A stretch of DNA of 57,067 nt from Promethearchaeota archaeon (GCA_019058515.1 JAHPYY010000077.1:1-57067), one strand, 5' to 3'; shown: positions 9,537-18,702, numbered from the stretch's first letter. The notes: generated from the sequence alone by a model not told the origin. Numbers and translations are program-made.

Positions 9537-10571
9537 CTATTTTTCTCTCCATTCTACACCGCATTTCCCGCACTTATACTTCTTACCATACATACGCGGA
9601 TAATCTACGATGATATTACCCTTATCAACACTTTCGTGGATCATGTGTTTTCGATCTTCGCCGCATTTAGGACAAATTCTCCTTCCTTCGTGCTTTTCAA
9701 TAGCCATTATAGAATCATCTACACGACCAGGGATTCCAGGTGCAGCTTTAGATGAAGTTACTTCTTTTATTTCAGGTCCAGAAACAATTTCGATAGGTTC
9801 TTCACCCCAAGTTTCTCCCCCTTGATCTTTAATTTCCGCTTTCATCTCGGGTTGAATTGCTTCAGCGGCTTTGTCTGCTTGAGTCTCAGGTTCTAATTCT
9901 GATTCTGCCCTTAATTGAACTGCATCAGATTCTTTATAGTCCTCTCCTTTATTTAAAGCGGCAATAAATTCGGCGTCTGCTCCCTCTTCAAATATGATCT
10001 CATTTTGTGCACCAGCGCGATCAGCATCAATTTGTCTAGCCCATTGTCCTGATTTTACTTTTTCTTTTACGTTACAGGCAGTTCCTTGCCATACATAAAC
10101 TTTGGTCCCTAAATCTAAAACAAAACAATCTTCGCTATCTAAAGAATCTTTAGAATAAGGAACTTGTATCATTTTCATCGCGTTGATATCAGCAAATTCT
10201 TCGGATGAAACTCGATATAAAACATTTTTGTGTTCTGCAAATTGAGCGTAATCTCCGGTCACTACATCCTTCAGCATTGTACGAGCCAGATTTTTGTCCA
10301 CAATTCTCATTGCTCCCATTGGAGCTACAAGTTGTAAGAATTCTTTGATTTCTTGGCCTTGATCGATTGTTATTATTTTAGCTGCGCCTCCTCTTTCTTG
10401 ATCCAACTGTCGGGCGTTAGCAGCTCCTGTGGTCTTTTCATCAACGCTACATTTGCTCCCAATCCATACATAGATCGTTTGTTGGTCGTCTAAAAGGTAT
10501 GTATCTCCTGTAGAGAATATAGGTTTCGAGATTTCTTTTAAATCGCCTCGATCTATCATATACAACTTCAT
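9537..10571 (-). CDS. Two-domain gelsolin protein with C-terminal zinc ribbon
   Basis: Two gelsolin repeats lie at about residues 1-85 and 105-210. Each has the strand YLLDDQQTIYVWIGS or FVLDLGTKVYVWQGT, followed by an Ala/Arg helix (GAANARQLDQERG; GQWARQIDADRAG). A linker rich in Glu and Pro (about 210-295) leads to a zinc ribbon with CPKCG and CGKCG knuckles (about 298-341). Known context: Asgard archaea encode actin-regulating two-domain gelsolins. The attached zinc ribbon, which resembles TFIIS/RNA-polymerase-type ribbons, is less usual. Actin filament binding is inference. Confidence 0.85.
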   Translation of the reverse strand: MKLYMIDRGDLKEISKPIFSTGDTYLLDDQQTIYVWIGSKCSVDEKTTGAANARQLDQERGGAAKIITIDQGQEIKEFLQLVAPMGAMRIVDKNLARTMLKDVVTGDYAQFAEHKNVLYRVSSEEFADINAMKMIQVPYSKDSLDSEDCFVLDLGTKVYVWQGTACNVKEKVKSGQWARQIDADRAGAQNEIIFEEGADAEFIAALNKGEDYKESDAVQLRAESELEPETQADKAAEAIQPEMKAEIKDQGGETWGEEPIEIVSGPEIKEVTSSKAAPGIPGRVDDSIMAIEKHEGRRICPKCGEDRKHMIHESVDKGNIIVDYPRMYGKKYKCGKCGVEWREK

Positions 10572-10719
10572 ATATTCAAAACCTTTTGTTATTGTTTTTT
10601 CTATATATTTGAAAACTAATAATAAATATGCAAGCTAATCTATTAAAAGTTTTATATTGAAATAAGATAAATTAAGGTTATTAAAATCTAGCGACATTTG
10701 TAAAAATACATTTGCTTTT

Positions 10720-12105
10720 TCATGCTAAATAATTGATTAGAGCGTCTTCAATCCTCTTGACGACTTCAGAAATTTGGGTGATATCAATCGAACAATATGC
10801 AATTCTAATTCCATTAACCTGTTCTTGCTCATTTTCGATTGGAATTACGCCCAGATGATAATTCTTTAGCAGGTAATTGGCAAAAGATGTGGCTCTGATT
10901 TTTGAAGGTTCTAAATTTAGAAATACGAAGAATCCGCCTGAATTGGGGTCAAGCGTAAAATTAGGATTGTTAATTTGACTAAGTTCGGCATTAATTTTTA
11001 AGTATCGTTGCCTTAATAATTCAACAATTCTTTTTCGAGCATTCGTAATAACATCAGCGCCAATGTCCTTAAACAAATTTATAACTAAGGATTGATAAAA
11101 TCTATTGCAATTTGATACCGTACTTCTAATTAGCCCTTTTAACTTGTTATCCAATTCTACCTTAAGTGTTTCGAGCTCAGCTTGGGAGTTTACCCAATGT
11201 TGCTTTAATCCAATTGTGATAAATCCAATTCTACCTCCATATAAGAGAAATTCTTTGCTAATGCCATCTAATTTTACTGGAATTATATCTTGGTTTATTT
11301 TAAGTAAATCGTAGAATATCGAACGCTTAATTGCGTTATAATTGAAAACAAACGGCTCATATGCATCATCGACAATAACTACGAATGGTTTCTGAAGCTT
11401 AAATTGGGTTTTTTTTAACATAATGATAAGATTCTTTGCTTCTTCTCCATTTGGAACATAACCTGTTGGATTATTTGGAAAGTTCAATATTATAACGATC
11501 TTTTCCTGAGATTCTCCTACTTCTTCAAGAATGCTTTTTAAATCCCCGATATTTAGCCCATTCTCGGTAAAAAATTGAAAGCTTTTAATTTTCGCTCCTA
11601 TTAAACGCGTTATTATGTTATCGTAATTTCCCCACCTTTTATTGGGTGAAATAATGACCTCATTGCTATTTAAAAACAAACTACAACTTAGAAAAGTACC
11701 ATTAGTCAAGCCCGAGGTAACAATTGGGGTAGAAATATAGTTCGAGATATTTTCGTACTCTTTGCTATAATCGGTTTGTTCTACCAAAGATTTTTTCAGA
11801 ATCCAATCTTTCCATAGAGATCTTAAATCTGCCAGTCCAGGAATTGAAGCGTAAGGAACCAAATTATCTACTGGGAAATTAATGTACTTGCTTATCGGCT
11901 CTAAGTAGCAAGGAACCCAATCGTTTGAACTACTATTGATAAAATCCTTTCTGTGTGCATAAGCCGAACCAATTGTTCCACTTAAGTCTGCTTCTTCTTT
12001 TGAGCGTTCTGTCCAATAAAATATTCCATCCGGAAGGTATATTCTCTTACCTAACTCAGAAAACGAACGGTAAAGTGGTGTCTTTTCTAAGATTTCAAAA
12101 TTCAT
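10720..12105 (-). CDS. PLP-dependent aminotransferase, class I/II
   Basis: The 461-residue protein has fold-type I aminotransferase landmarks in order: GLTNGTF (cofactor phosphate region), NFPNNPTGY, the PLP-binding Asp in IVDDAYEPF, the Schiff-base Lys in DGISKEF, and the substrate-carboxylate Arg region GGFFVFLNL...RIAYCSI. It is longer than typical AspC-type enzymes (~400 residues), with extra N-terminal residues resembling alanine/valine-pyruvate-type enzymes. Substrate not assignable. It stands alone, convergent with no operon partner. Confidence 0.82.
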   Translation of the reverse strand: MNFEILEKTPLYRSFSELGKRIYLPDGIFYWTERSKEEADLSGTIGSAYAHRKDFINSSSNDWVPCYLEPISKYINFPVDNLVPYASIPGLADLRSLWKDWILKKSLVEQTDYSKEYENISNYISTPIVTSGLTNGTFLSCSLFLNSNEVIISPNKRWGNYDNIITRLIGAKIKSFQFFTENGLNIGDLKSILEEVGESQEKIVIILNFPNNPTGYVPNGEEAKNLIIMLKKTQFKLQKPFVVIVDDAYEPFVFNYNAIKRSIFYDLLKINQDIIPVKLDGISKEFLLYGGRIGFITIGLKQHWVNSQAELETLKVELDNKLKGLIRSTVSNCNRFYQSLVINLFKDIGADVITNARKRIVELLRQRYLKINAELSQINNPNFTLDPNSGGFFVFLNLEPSKIRATSFANYLLKNYHLGVIPIENEQEQVNGIRIAYCSIDITQISEVVKRIEDALINYLA

Positions 12106-12271
12106 AGTTATTCGACTTTTTTCATTTGATAAAAATTATACGAATTTCCTTTTTAGCTTGATAAAGGTGGATACTATTTTAAATTCTCGTAAACCACTCC
12201 TTAGATTAAATATAATTCCAGTTAGGATTAATTTACTAATTTTAAATATTAGCATAACTATTATTTAAAAT

Positions 12272-12745
12272 ATGAGCAATGAAAATAATAAAAAAAATTC
12301 TATTCAAAAAAAGCCCTCTGAAAACATTTTTCAAAAGGGATGGAATGACTTTACTTCAACCCTTGACGATGGTTTTCAAAAATTCAAGACTAATTTAGAA
12401 GAACAAGCAAAGAAAAACAAAGAAAATTGGGAAAAGAATAAGGGGAAAATTGATAACTTTTTTAACAAAATGAAATCGGATTGGGATAAGAATGTGACAA
12501 AGATGGGAGAAAATATAAAAAAAACCCAAATTGAAACTCAAGAACAATGGGAACAGCAAACCAAGAAATTTACGCAAAGCATCGAAAATTGGCAAGAGAA
12601 AACTCGCGAAGATTTTAAGGATAGCGTTAAATTTTGGAATAGATCGATGATTAAAGGGGCTTGGATGTTTTTAGTATTCATGATGCCCATTATTATTGTA
12701 TTGTTTATAATACTCTTAATTCTAAGATGGACTAATCTTCTATAA
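12272..12745 (+). CDS. Tail-anchored protein with Trp-marked amphipathic repeats
   Basis: The 157-residue protein is hydrophilic for ~125 residues, with Trp recurring among Lys, Glu and Asn (WNDF, ENWEKN, SDWDKN, EQWEQQ, ENWQEK, KFWNRS), suggesting a repeated amphipathic helix. It ends in one strong hydrophobic segment (about 129-152) with a short positively charged end. That is the layout of a C-tail-anchored membrane protein. Function unknown. The gene 35 bases downstream encodes an exporter, so co-transcription is possible. Confidence 0.65.
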   Translation: MSNENNKKNSIQKKPSENIFQKGWNDFTSTLDDGFQKFKTNLEEQAKKNKENWEKNKGKIDNFFNKMKSDWDKNVTKMGENIKKTQIETQEQWEQQTKKFTQSIENWQEKTREDFKDSVKFWNRSMIKGAWMFLVFMMPIIIVLFIILLILRWTNLL

Positions 12746-12779
12746 AGCCTTTTTTTCCTATTAAATTACATTTAGAAGT

Positions 12780-13442
12780 ATGATATATGTATTCGTATTT
12801 TCTTTTCTAGTTGCTCTAACCGGAGCGCTTTCTCCAGGACCGTTACTCACCTTTACAATTTATAAATCATTAAAAAGTAAATACGGGTACTTGGAAGGAT
12901 TGTTAATAATTTTTGGTCATGCGCTAATTGAGTTCCTTTTGATCGTCGCATTACTTTTAGGAGCTAACTTTTTCTTAGGAAATATTGTAATTATAACGAT
13001 CGTTGGAGTTGTTGGAGGAACATTGTTAATCATATATGGATTATTGGTTATAAAAAACACAGTTATAAAAGGTGTATCGATTGAAATTATGGACATTGAA
13101 AATAACAGACCCAAAATCAAAGATAATAGTATCTTTGGAGGTATGATTGTAAGTCTTTCGAATCCCTACTTTCTTTTTTGGTGGGCGGTTATTGGATTGA
13201 GTTTTATGCTTAACTTTGAAATAAACTTTAACGATCCGATTGGACTTTTGCTGTTCTTTTTGGGGCATGAATTGGGAGATCTCGTTTGGTATTTTCCAAT
13301 TTCACTATTCGTCCATTTTGGGGGTAAATCTCTAAACGAAAGAATTTATAAAGCGATATTGTTGCTATGTGGGTTATTCATGATTGGATTTGGAATATAT
13401 TTGGCGGTAAATATATTTGTAAATCCCCCTCCTTCAATTTAA
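12780..13442 (+). CDS. LysE/RhtB-family amino-acid exporter
   Basis: The 220-residue protein has about six membrane segments. Near the N-terminus is the family hallmark GALSPGPLLTF in the first helix, and NPYFLFWWAV marks the second repeat half. Members export amino acids such as lysine, threonine or cysteine. Although a lysine degradation cluster occurs in this window, it is 25 kb away and there is no sign of linkage. Substrate unknown. Confidence 0.8.
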   Translation: MIYVFVFSFLVALTGALSPGPLLTFTIYKSLKSKYGYLEGLLIIFGHALIEFLLIVALLLGANFFLGNIVIITIVGVVGGTLLIIYGLLVIKNTVIKGVSIEIMDIENNRPKIKDNSIFGGMIVSLSNPYFLFWWAVIGLSFMLNFEINFNDPIGLLLFFLGHELGDLVWYFPISLFVHFGGKSLNERIYKAILLLCGLFMIGFGIYLAVNIFVNPPPSI

Positions 13443-13552
13443 ATTTCTGAGGATTAAGAATCCCGTTTGAATGGTAAGATTTGCATAATATTCAATAATA
13501 AAAACCCAAAAAATCACTTTTATCGTAGGATTTAAACATTAAGAGCATAAGA

Positions 13553-13819
13553 ATGATGATGAGGAATCTCGATCACAAAACCCGTTACTATCTTTCTAGA
13601 AAACTGTTAACCATTTGCCCCGTTTGTAAGAAATTGATAAAAGGAAAAGATATTGACATATTAACCATAGATAAAACAAAAGCAACTCATTGGCCCTTAA
13701 TTTATACTCACTGCCATTCGCACGATAAGTATCCGATGCACGCTCTTACTTTATATCTTGACGCAAATTTTTCGGTTAGGAGTGAAGAGGTAACACATTT
13801 AGATAAAATTCAGAAATGA
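13553..13819 (+). CDS. Small hypothetical protein, possible zinc site
   Basis: The 88-residue protein contains a CPVC knuckle (about residue 23) and a THCHSHD cluster about 30 residues later, which together could bind one metal ion. Three Met codons near the start (residues 1, 2, 3) leave the exact start uncertain. It is convergent with the RING-type gene. I do not recognise a family. Confidence 0.5.
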   Translation: MMMRNLDHKTRYYLSRKLLTICPVCKKLIKGKDIDILTIDKTKATHWPLIYTHCHSHDKYPMHALTLYLDANFSVRSEEVTHLDKIQK

Positions 13820-13840
13820 TTCATAAGTTTTTTTTTATCG

Positions 13841-15913
13841 TTATTCTCCTAAATGTTCTTCAAATAATCCAGAATTAGGGTTTAGGAAACTATTTTGGCA
13901 ATGAGGACAAGAGTTATGGTTCGAAAGCCAAGAAGCTACACATAAATAATGGTATGTACTTGAACAAAATGGGCAAGTTATTATGTTATCTTTAACAAAA
14001 TTGATATTATCGTGGCAAATCGTACATTGAATTTTTGAATCAGTTATTCCATTTTTTCTCTTTACTTTTGTTTCAAGCACTTTCTCTAATTTGGTTAACT
14101 CAACTTGATATAATCCTAGTGATTTATTTAATTGATCAATCTTAGATTTTATTTCTGACATCCTATCTCTTAGCTCGTCTTCAGACAGTTTCTCCGCTAA
14201 AATTTCAGAGATCGCAAAATTAAGGGGAAGCGACTCGAAATTATTGATTTGTTTACTAATTTCTGTTATTGTAGCGAATAAATATCCTTCTTCTTCAAGA
14301 AGATCTTTAAAATTCTTAAACAATTTGTTTAGTAGCAACCTTATTAAAAAACTCATTTGTTGTCTTTTTTGGCTGAATACATTCTCCCACTTTTTTATAA
14401 TTTGATAGAGATCAATGTCATCCTCTTTGTATAAATCAAGTTTTGTGTAAACTTCTTTCTTTATTTTTTGAATACGAGTTTTAAACTCGTTTAATATCTT
14501 GGTGATTTGCTTTAACTGCGGTAATTCTTCCTTGATTATTGTGGAAGTTTCGGTTTCGTAACCTGCAAGGATGCCATTTAATTCAGAAATCTTAGTATCT
14601 ACAAAGTTGCGTACATCAAGCCGGATCTCTTCGTCTTTCATTGTTTTAATGTAATTTTTGTACTCAATCTTTCTTCGCTCAATATCAGAAATCACATTAG
14701 AAATAATTACATTAAATTTTTTTGAAGTCCCATCGAATGGACTAAGCATTTTCTCTATTGAAGATATCCAATCCACTATTTTCTGATAAATCGAATTAAA
14801 TGTATCCAATTCACTGTAAATCTCTTTTATTTTCCCATCGATTTCGGCTTTACTTTCAGTGGTTTTAGCAATTGAGTAGAAACGATCGTCGATATTCCTG
14901 AAGAAATACGATGAGGCTTCAGAGAATAATAAAGAAACATTGGTTTTGATAATAATTGTGAGTTTGTGCTCTAGCTTCTCAAGATCTTTTTCAGAGGGGT
15001 TTCTTTTTAACATTTCGCTTAAAAATTCAGAAAACAAGGAAATAGCTTTCAATCTCAGTAATTTTTCAAAATAACCATCTATTTTATCTTGGATTTCTTT
15101 TTTAGTTACAACATTATAAAATTGTCCGTTTTTATCTTCTTTGATTACGCCTAAGGTATTTAAAAGGTGTAGTAATTCTAAATAGAGAGGGATTCGAGAC
15201 TTATGTCTTGTTTCAATTTTTCCTACAAGTTCATTCATTGCAAAACTAGTTGATTGCTTATGCCTTTTCTTCTTTTGCAAAAGTTTTGGATGCGCGTCGT
15301 TAAAGCTTTCGATCATTAGTCGGAGATTCGCAAATTCCTTCCAATTTAAAAAATCAAATGTTTCTTCTTTATAAACAAACACAGTGTTCTTTATTTTTGC
15401 TGATTCCGTCCACAATAAGACATTGTTTTGAAAATCTGAAACGGCATTATTTAACCGATTAGTAATGCGTTCCCGAATTATTCTTAATAAATTACTTAAC
15501 TTTTCAAAAGAGTTAAAAATTTTATCGTAGTAATAAATCTGGGTTTTTACTTTTTTCAAACTACGCGCATTGCTTACAAGACTTGAAATATTAACCTGGA
15601 TTTTGCCAAGTTCGATTAATAAGTTATCATGTAAAGCACGGTAATGAGATTTAAATTCAGAATTTTTCTCTGATAAATATACATTCTCAAGGTTTCTCAA
15701 GAACTTGTCAAGATCAGCTAAATATTCTAAACTTTGATTCAATAAATCAGGATTTAATTTGGACTTAATAAACAAGTCTAAATTATCTTTTGATTTCGGA
15801 TCTGTAGCACGAACCTTGATTTCACTGACAATTGAAGAGATTTCTTCTCTAGTAAATGGAATTACTTTATTTTTCTCTGAGAAAGGATTGTTAATTAAGT
15901 TAAACATGATCAA
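13841..15913 (-). CDS. Coiled-coil protein with C-terminal RING/PHD-type zinc finger
   Basis: The 690-residue protein is mostly helical and charged, with heptad stretches over about residues 30-620. The C-terminus (~632-675) has eight ligands in order: C-x2-C, then C-x2-C, H-x2-C and C-x2-C (CTIC, CPFC, YHYLC, CPHC), with the WL before the last pair typical of RING-H2 fingers. The C4HC3 ligand order resembles PHD or RING-variant domains. Asgard archaea are known to carry RING-type proteins linked to ubiquitin-like systems. An E3-like role is inference; no ubiquitin or E2 gene is in this window. Confidence 0.7.
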   Translation of the reverse strand: MIMFNLINNPFSEKNKVIPFTREEISSIVSEIKVRATDPKSKDNLDLFIKSKLNPDLLNQSLEYLADLDKFLRNLENVYLSEKNSEFKSHYRALHDNLLIELGKIQVNISSLVSNARSLKKVKTQIYYYDKIFNSFEKLSNLLRIIRERITNRLNNAVSDFQNNVLLWTESAKIKNTVFVYKEETFDFLNWKEFANLRLMIESFNDAHPKLLQKKKRHKQSTSFAMNELVGKIETRHKSRIPLYLELLHLLNTLGVIKEDKNGQFYNVVTKKEIQDKIDGYFEKLLRLKAISLFSEFLSEMLKRNPSEKDLEKLEHKLTIIIKTNVSLLFSEASSYFFRNIDDRFYSIAKTTESKAEIDGKIKEIYSELDTFNSIYQKIVDWISSIEKMLSPFDGTSKKFNVIISNVISDIERRKIEYKNYIKTMKDEEIRLDVRNFVDTKISELNGILAGYETETSTIIKEELPQLKQITKILNEFKTRIQKIKKEVYTKLDLYKEDDIDLYQIIKKWENVFSQKRQQMSFLIRLLLNKLFKNFKDLLEEEGYLFATITEISKQINNFESLPLNFAISEILAEKLSEDELRDRMSEIKSKIDQLNKSLGLYQVELTKLEKVLETKVKRKNGITDSKIQCTICHDNINFVKDNIITCPFCSSTYHYLCVASWLSNHNSCPHCQNSFLNPNSGLFEEHLGE

Positions 15914-16066
15914 AATTCAAATCCAATTAGGTAATATCACTTTGTATAACTTTTGCTACAATAAATTATTTGTTAATCGCTTAACTTTGCTGTTGGAACA
16001 GAAATAAGAACTTCTTGTTAGGTGTAGTTTTAATAATTAATTTTTAAATAAATGGAACCAAAAGTT

Positions 16067-16687
16067 TTATTCACCAAGTTCTTTTATTTCAAAGAACTTA
16101 TCCTCGGCTCCCTTATCAGTTATTACCAAAATATCAATTCCATTTCCGGACATCACATCGCGTTTGGTTGTATTTCTTATGATTTTTTCAACGAGTTTTT
16201 CTCCTTCTGTAACCGTCATTTCGGGATTATATTCAGCTTCTAAGATGCCATAAGATAGTAGCATGCTAGTTCCAGTAGCTCCGTAATCTTCGGGGATTAA
16301 CGAACCGATCGCGTCAAGAGTGTACAACATAGGGCTCTCCTTATCGACTCCTGCTACTATCAAATTTGTATATAATGGAGCCATCTTTCTTGAATAAAGG
16401 TAATTTGAAACTAACTTGGCTAGACTTTTGGTAGAGATTCGTTCTCCCGCATCTAGCTCGTACAGATTAGCTTGAGCTTGTAAAATTCTAACTAAGATCT
16501 GGAAGTCTCCAATTAATCCATAAGCCGCAAGACCAATATGATCTGTTATCTTAAACACTTTACGCGTGGTTTTATTCGTAACCGTATATCCCCAAGTCGC
16601 TCTGCGATCACTTCCTAATACCACACCGTCCTTACACTTTATCGCAACGCTCGCAGCGCCGGGAACCATTATTTGTTGTTGAGACAT
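16067..16687 (-). CDS. psmB: Proteasome beta-type subunit lacking the catalytic Thr
   Basis: The 206-residue protein has the full beta-subunit fold pattern: DGVVLGSDRRAT (Asp17, Arg19 equivalents), Lys33 equivalent in TTRKVF, GLIGDF, and SGNGID near the C-terminus. Where active subunits have the processed Gly-Thr1, this one reads Gly-Ala-Ala-Ser (residues 10-13; codons GGC GCT GCG AGC), so there is no nucleophile at position 1. The propeptide is only ~10 residues. It would be a structural, inactive beta subunit needing an active paralogue elsewhere. The fold assignment is strong; inactivity is inferred from the missing Thr. Confidence 0.88.
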   Translation of the reverse strand: MSQQQIMVPGAASVAIKCKDGVVLGSDRRATWGYTVTNKTTRKVFKITDHIGLAAYGLIGDFQILVRILQAQANLYELDAGERISTKSLAKLVSNYLYSRKMAPLYTNLIVAGVDKESPMLYTLDAIGSLIPEDYGATGTSMLLSYGILEAEYNPEMTVTEGEKLVEKIIRNTTKRDVMSGNGIDILVITDKGAEDKFFEIKELGE

Positions 16688-16930
16688 TTTTTTATAATAG
16701 GTACAAAGGGTTTTGATTTGCTATTTAATTTGATAAAAACCTTTAGGATAATTAAAATTTGTGTTTATAAATTTTTAAATGGCATTTTCTTGAAGTTTTT
16801 GGATGTTTAGTGATATTTAACTTCTTATATCTAGGTGATGAGATTATTTTTAGAGTATTTGATATTGACACTTTTTAGATGGTTTGAGTGAACTTTCCCA
16901 TTAACTGAATTTAGAAAAAAGTTGTGAAAA

Positions 16931-16963
16931 TCACCAAATAGTAAACATATTAGTATTTGGTGA
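16931..16963. repeat. 10-bp perfect inverted repeat (hairpin)
   Basis: TCACCAAATA at 16931-16940 is exactly complementary to TATTTGGTGA at 16954-16963, with a 13-base loop between. No T-run follows, so it is not an obvious terminator. It may be an operator or part of a small RNA. Confidence 0.6.
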
Positions 16964-17311
16964 GATTAGTTATACACCCAATTCACAATTTTATATAAAA
17001 CAAAGTCAATAAGTCAATGACTTACTAAATATTTATGATCGCAGTAATGATATCACCATATTATCTTATAGTTTACGCATTTGATCTAAATATTTTTAAT
17101 TTTTCAATACACCCTATGTTTTCTATATACGAATATTACATCCTCAAAATATAGATCCCTATTACTCAATTACAAATAAATTAAGTTGATCTTTCAAGTG
17201 TGATCACTCATGGGATGATGACTGAATAAAAATTTATGATGTTAATAGTACTTATTTTGTCGTAATTTTTTTTCGACTAACTCTTCACATACTGCCCAAC
17301 CTACCAATAAG

Positions 17312-17319
17312 TTTAAATA
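17312..17319 (+). promoter_or_regulatory. Probable TATA box of the histone gene
   Basis: TTTAAATA lies 107 bases before the histone start codon, the best match to an archaeal TATA box in the area. If used, transcription would begin about 25 bases downstream and give a leader of about 80 bases. A GGAGG Shine-Dalgarno at 17412-17416, 9 bases before the ATG, fits a leadered message. Confidence 0.45.
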
Positions 17320-17425
17320 CCTCTTCGAGTATTATTTTAACTAAGAATCTTAAAAAAATTCCTAAAAAAAAATTAAAATCTATAACTTTAGAAATAAAAA
17401 CAAAAATTAGTGGAGGAAAATAAAA

Positions 17426-17644
17426 ATGGCTAAAAAGAAACATAGCTTTGCTTGGTCTCCAATCCGAAGATTAATGAAACAGCAAGGTGCGTCCATTGTT
17501 GCGCGAAACGCAGTTGACTTGTTAATTGACCACCTCGAAAAGACCGCAACTGGTTTAACCGAGCAAGCTCGTGCATTTACAACTCATGCAAACCGCAAGA
17601 AAATCACAAAAAACGATCTTGTGTTAGCATTAAAATACATGTAA
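17426..17644 (+). CDS. Archaeal histone (HMf-type)
   Basis: The 72-residue protein is a single histone fold: helix 1 (WSPIRRLMKQQG), the long helix 2 (VARNAVDLLIDHLEKTATGLTEQARAFTTHA) with loop residues NRKK, and helix 3 (ITKNDLVLALKYM). It ends just after helix 3, with a short basic N-terminus (AKKKH). It should wrap DNA as dimers or longer polymers. A strong GGAGG ribosome site precedes it and a long T-run follows, consistent with a highly expressed single gene. Confidence 0.95.
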   Translation: MAKKKHSFAWSPIRRLMKQQGASIVARNAVDLLIDHLEKTATGLTEQARAFTTHANRKKITKNDLVLALKYM

Positions 17645-17661
17645 GCATAAGCATTACCCCC

Positions 17662-17671
17662 TTTTTTTTTT
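17662..17671 (+). terminator. T-run terminator after the histone gene
   Basis: A run of ten T residues preceded by CCCCC starts 17 bases after the histone stop codon. Oligo-T tracts are the usual intrinsic terminators in archaea. Confidence 0.6.
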
Positions 17672-17890
17672 ATAGTATTATTTACTCACTTTTTATTTAT
17701 CTAACCTTAATAATAAGCCATATAAATTCATTTTTTTTTAATTATATAAAAAGTATTAAAATTAAACCGTTGATAATGTATTTTAAAAGAATTGGTAAAA
17801 ACTAAGTATTAAGATACAGTAATTTATTTTTAATTTGCTTCATTATTGTATCGTGACCGAGATAAATTATTCTACTTTACGTGATAAAAA

Positions 17891-18547
17891 ATGGCTGACG
17901 AAGCTGATAAAGAATCTAAAAATGTAATTGTGAATGGCAAAGCAAAAGAGATTTTGTTTCAATCCATGGAACTGCTGTTAAAAAATCTAGAATCAAACAT
18001 GGAATACTTGCATAAATTAAAAAACTTCGAACACACTCAAGAATTTATTAATGTCGTGTACGATGGGCTCATTAGCAAGCGGAGATTCTTTTTGTTAGCC
18101 TCAGGACGCTCTGCTTTCATATTACAATGCTTTGCGACTCGATTAGTCCATTTCGGGGCAGAAGTGTATATGGTGACCAACATGGCGAGTATTCCCGCAC
18201 TTTCAAAAAACGATGTACTCATTGTACTCTCAGGTTCAGGCACTACTGCAATCGTGGTAAGCTTACTAAAAAACTACGTTAATACGGTAAAACCTCATAG
18301 TATAATAACCATTACTTCGCACCCCGAAACCATCATAGGAAGGGTAGGAGATATCACAATAAAGCTAAAAGGGAGAACCAAACGAGATAAAATTGACCTC
18401 CACGACGATTCGGCGGTACTAACTCCAGAAGGTACTATGTTTGAAGTCGCTGCATTCGTTTATTTAGACGCAATAATCGCTGAGTTAGCGATAAAAATGA
18501 AGATCACCAACGAAGATATGCTAAAACGCCATTCGGAAAGCATATAG
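17891..18547 (+). CDS. hxlB: 6-phospho-3-hexuloisomerase (SIS domain)
   Basis: The 218-residue protein has one SIS sugar-isomerase domain: LLASGRSAFI near residue 75 (phosphosugar loop), VLIVLSGSGTT near 115, ITSHPET near 145, and the C-terminal LTPEGTMFEVAAF typical of hexuloisomerases. The enzyme interconverts 3-hexulose 6-phosphate and fructose 6-phosphate. In archaea this, with a hexulose-phosphate synthase, makes ribulose 5-phosphate (reverse ribulose monophosphate pathway). The synthase gene is not in this window. A general SIS protein is the alternative. Confidence 0.82.
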   Translation: MADEADKESKNVIVNGKAKEILFQSMELLLKNLESNMEYLHKLKNFEHTQEFINVVYDGLISKRRFFLLASGRSAFILQCFATRLVHFGAEVYMVTNMASIPALSKNDVLIVLSGSGTTAIVVSLLKNYVNTVKPHSIITITSHPETIIGRVGDITIKLKGRTKRDKIDLHDDSAVLTPEGTMFEVAAFVYLDAIIAELAIKMKITNEDMLKRHSESI

Positions 18548-18610
18548 ATACTTTTTTATTCGTGTACTTTTTCGATAATAAGATTAATTAGATCGAATTA
18601 CTATGAGTAT

Positions 18611-18702
18611 TATGTTGTATGTGCTCATACAACGTGCCCATTTTATAGTGTATCTTTGAGTTTGTCTAGAATGAGAAGATTTACCTCCAAATGGGCACAT
18701 AC
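18611..18702. repeat. Nested inverted repeats able to form alternative hairpins
   Basis: A hairpin at 18614-18633 pairs GTTGTATG with CATACAAC around a TGCT loop. Directly after it, GTGCCCATTT (18634-18643) is exactly complementary to AAATGGGCAC (18689-18698). The same right arm, extended to GCACATAC (18695-18702), can instead pair with GTATGTGC (18617-18624). The two pairings exclude each other. Confidence 0.6.

Larger units (their letters stand above)
16688..17425. other. Long intergenic region upstream of histone
   Basis: These 738 bases are very AT-rich, with no open frame that looks coding and no tRNA signature. They lie between the divergent starts of the proteasome subunit and the histone. 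The one strong structure is the inverted repeat at 16931-16963; the histone promoter lies near the right end. Such a long gap is unusual in this gene-dense window, so an unannotated RNA or regulatory region is possible. Confidence 0.5.

Noticed and set aside
12780..13442. LysE exporter as part of the lysine degradation cluster
   Set aside because: It is 25 kb from the cluster, in a different gene neighbourhood, and LysE-family specificity is broad.
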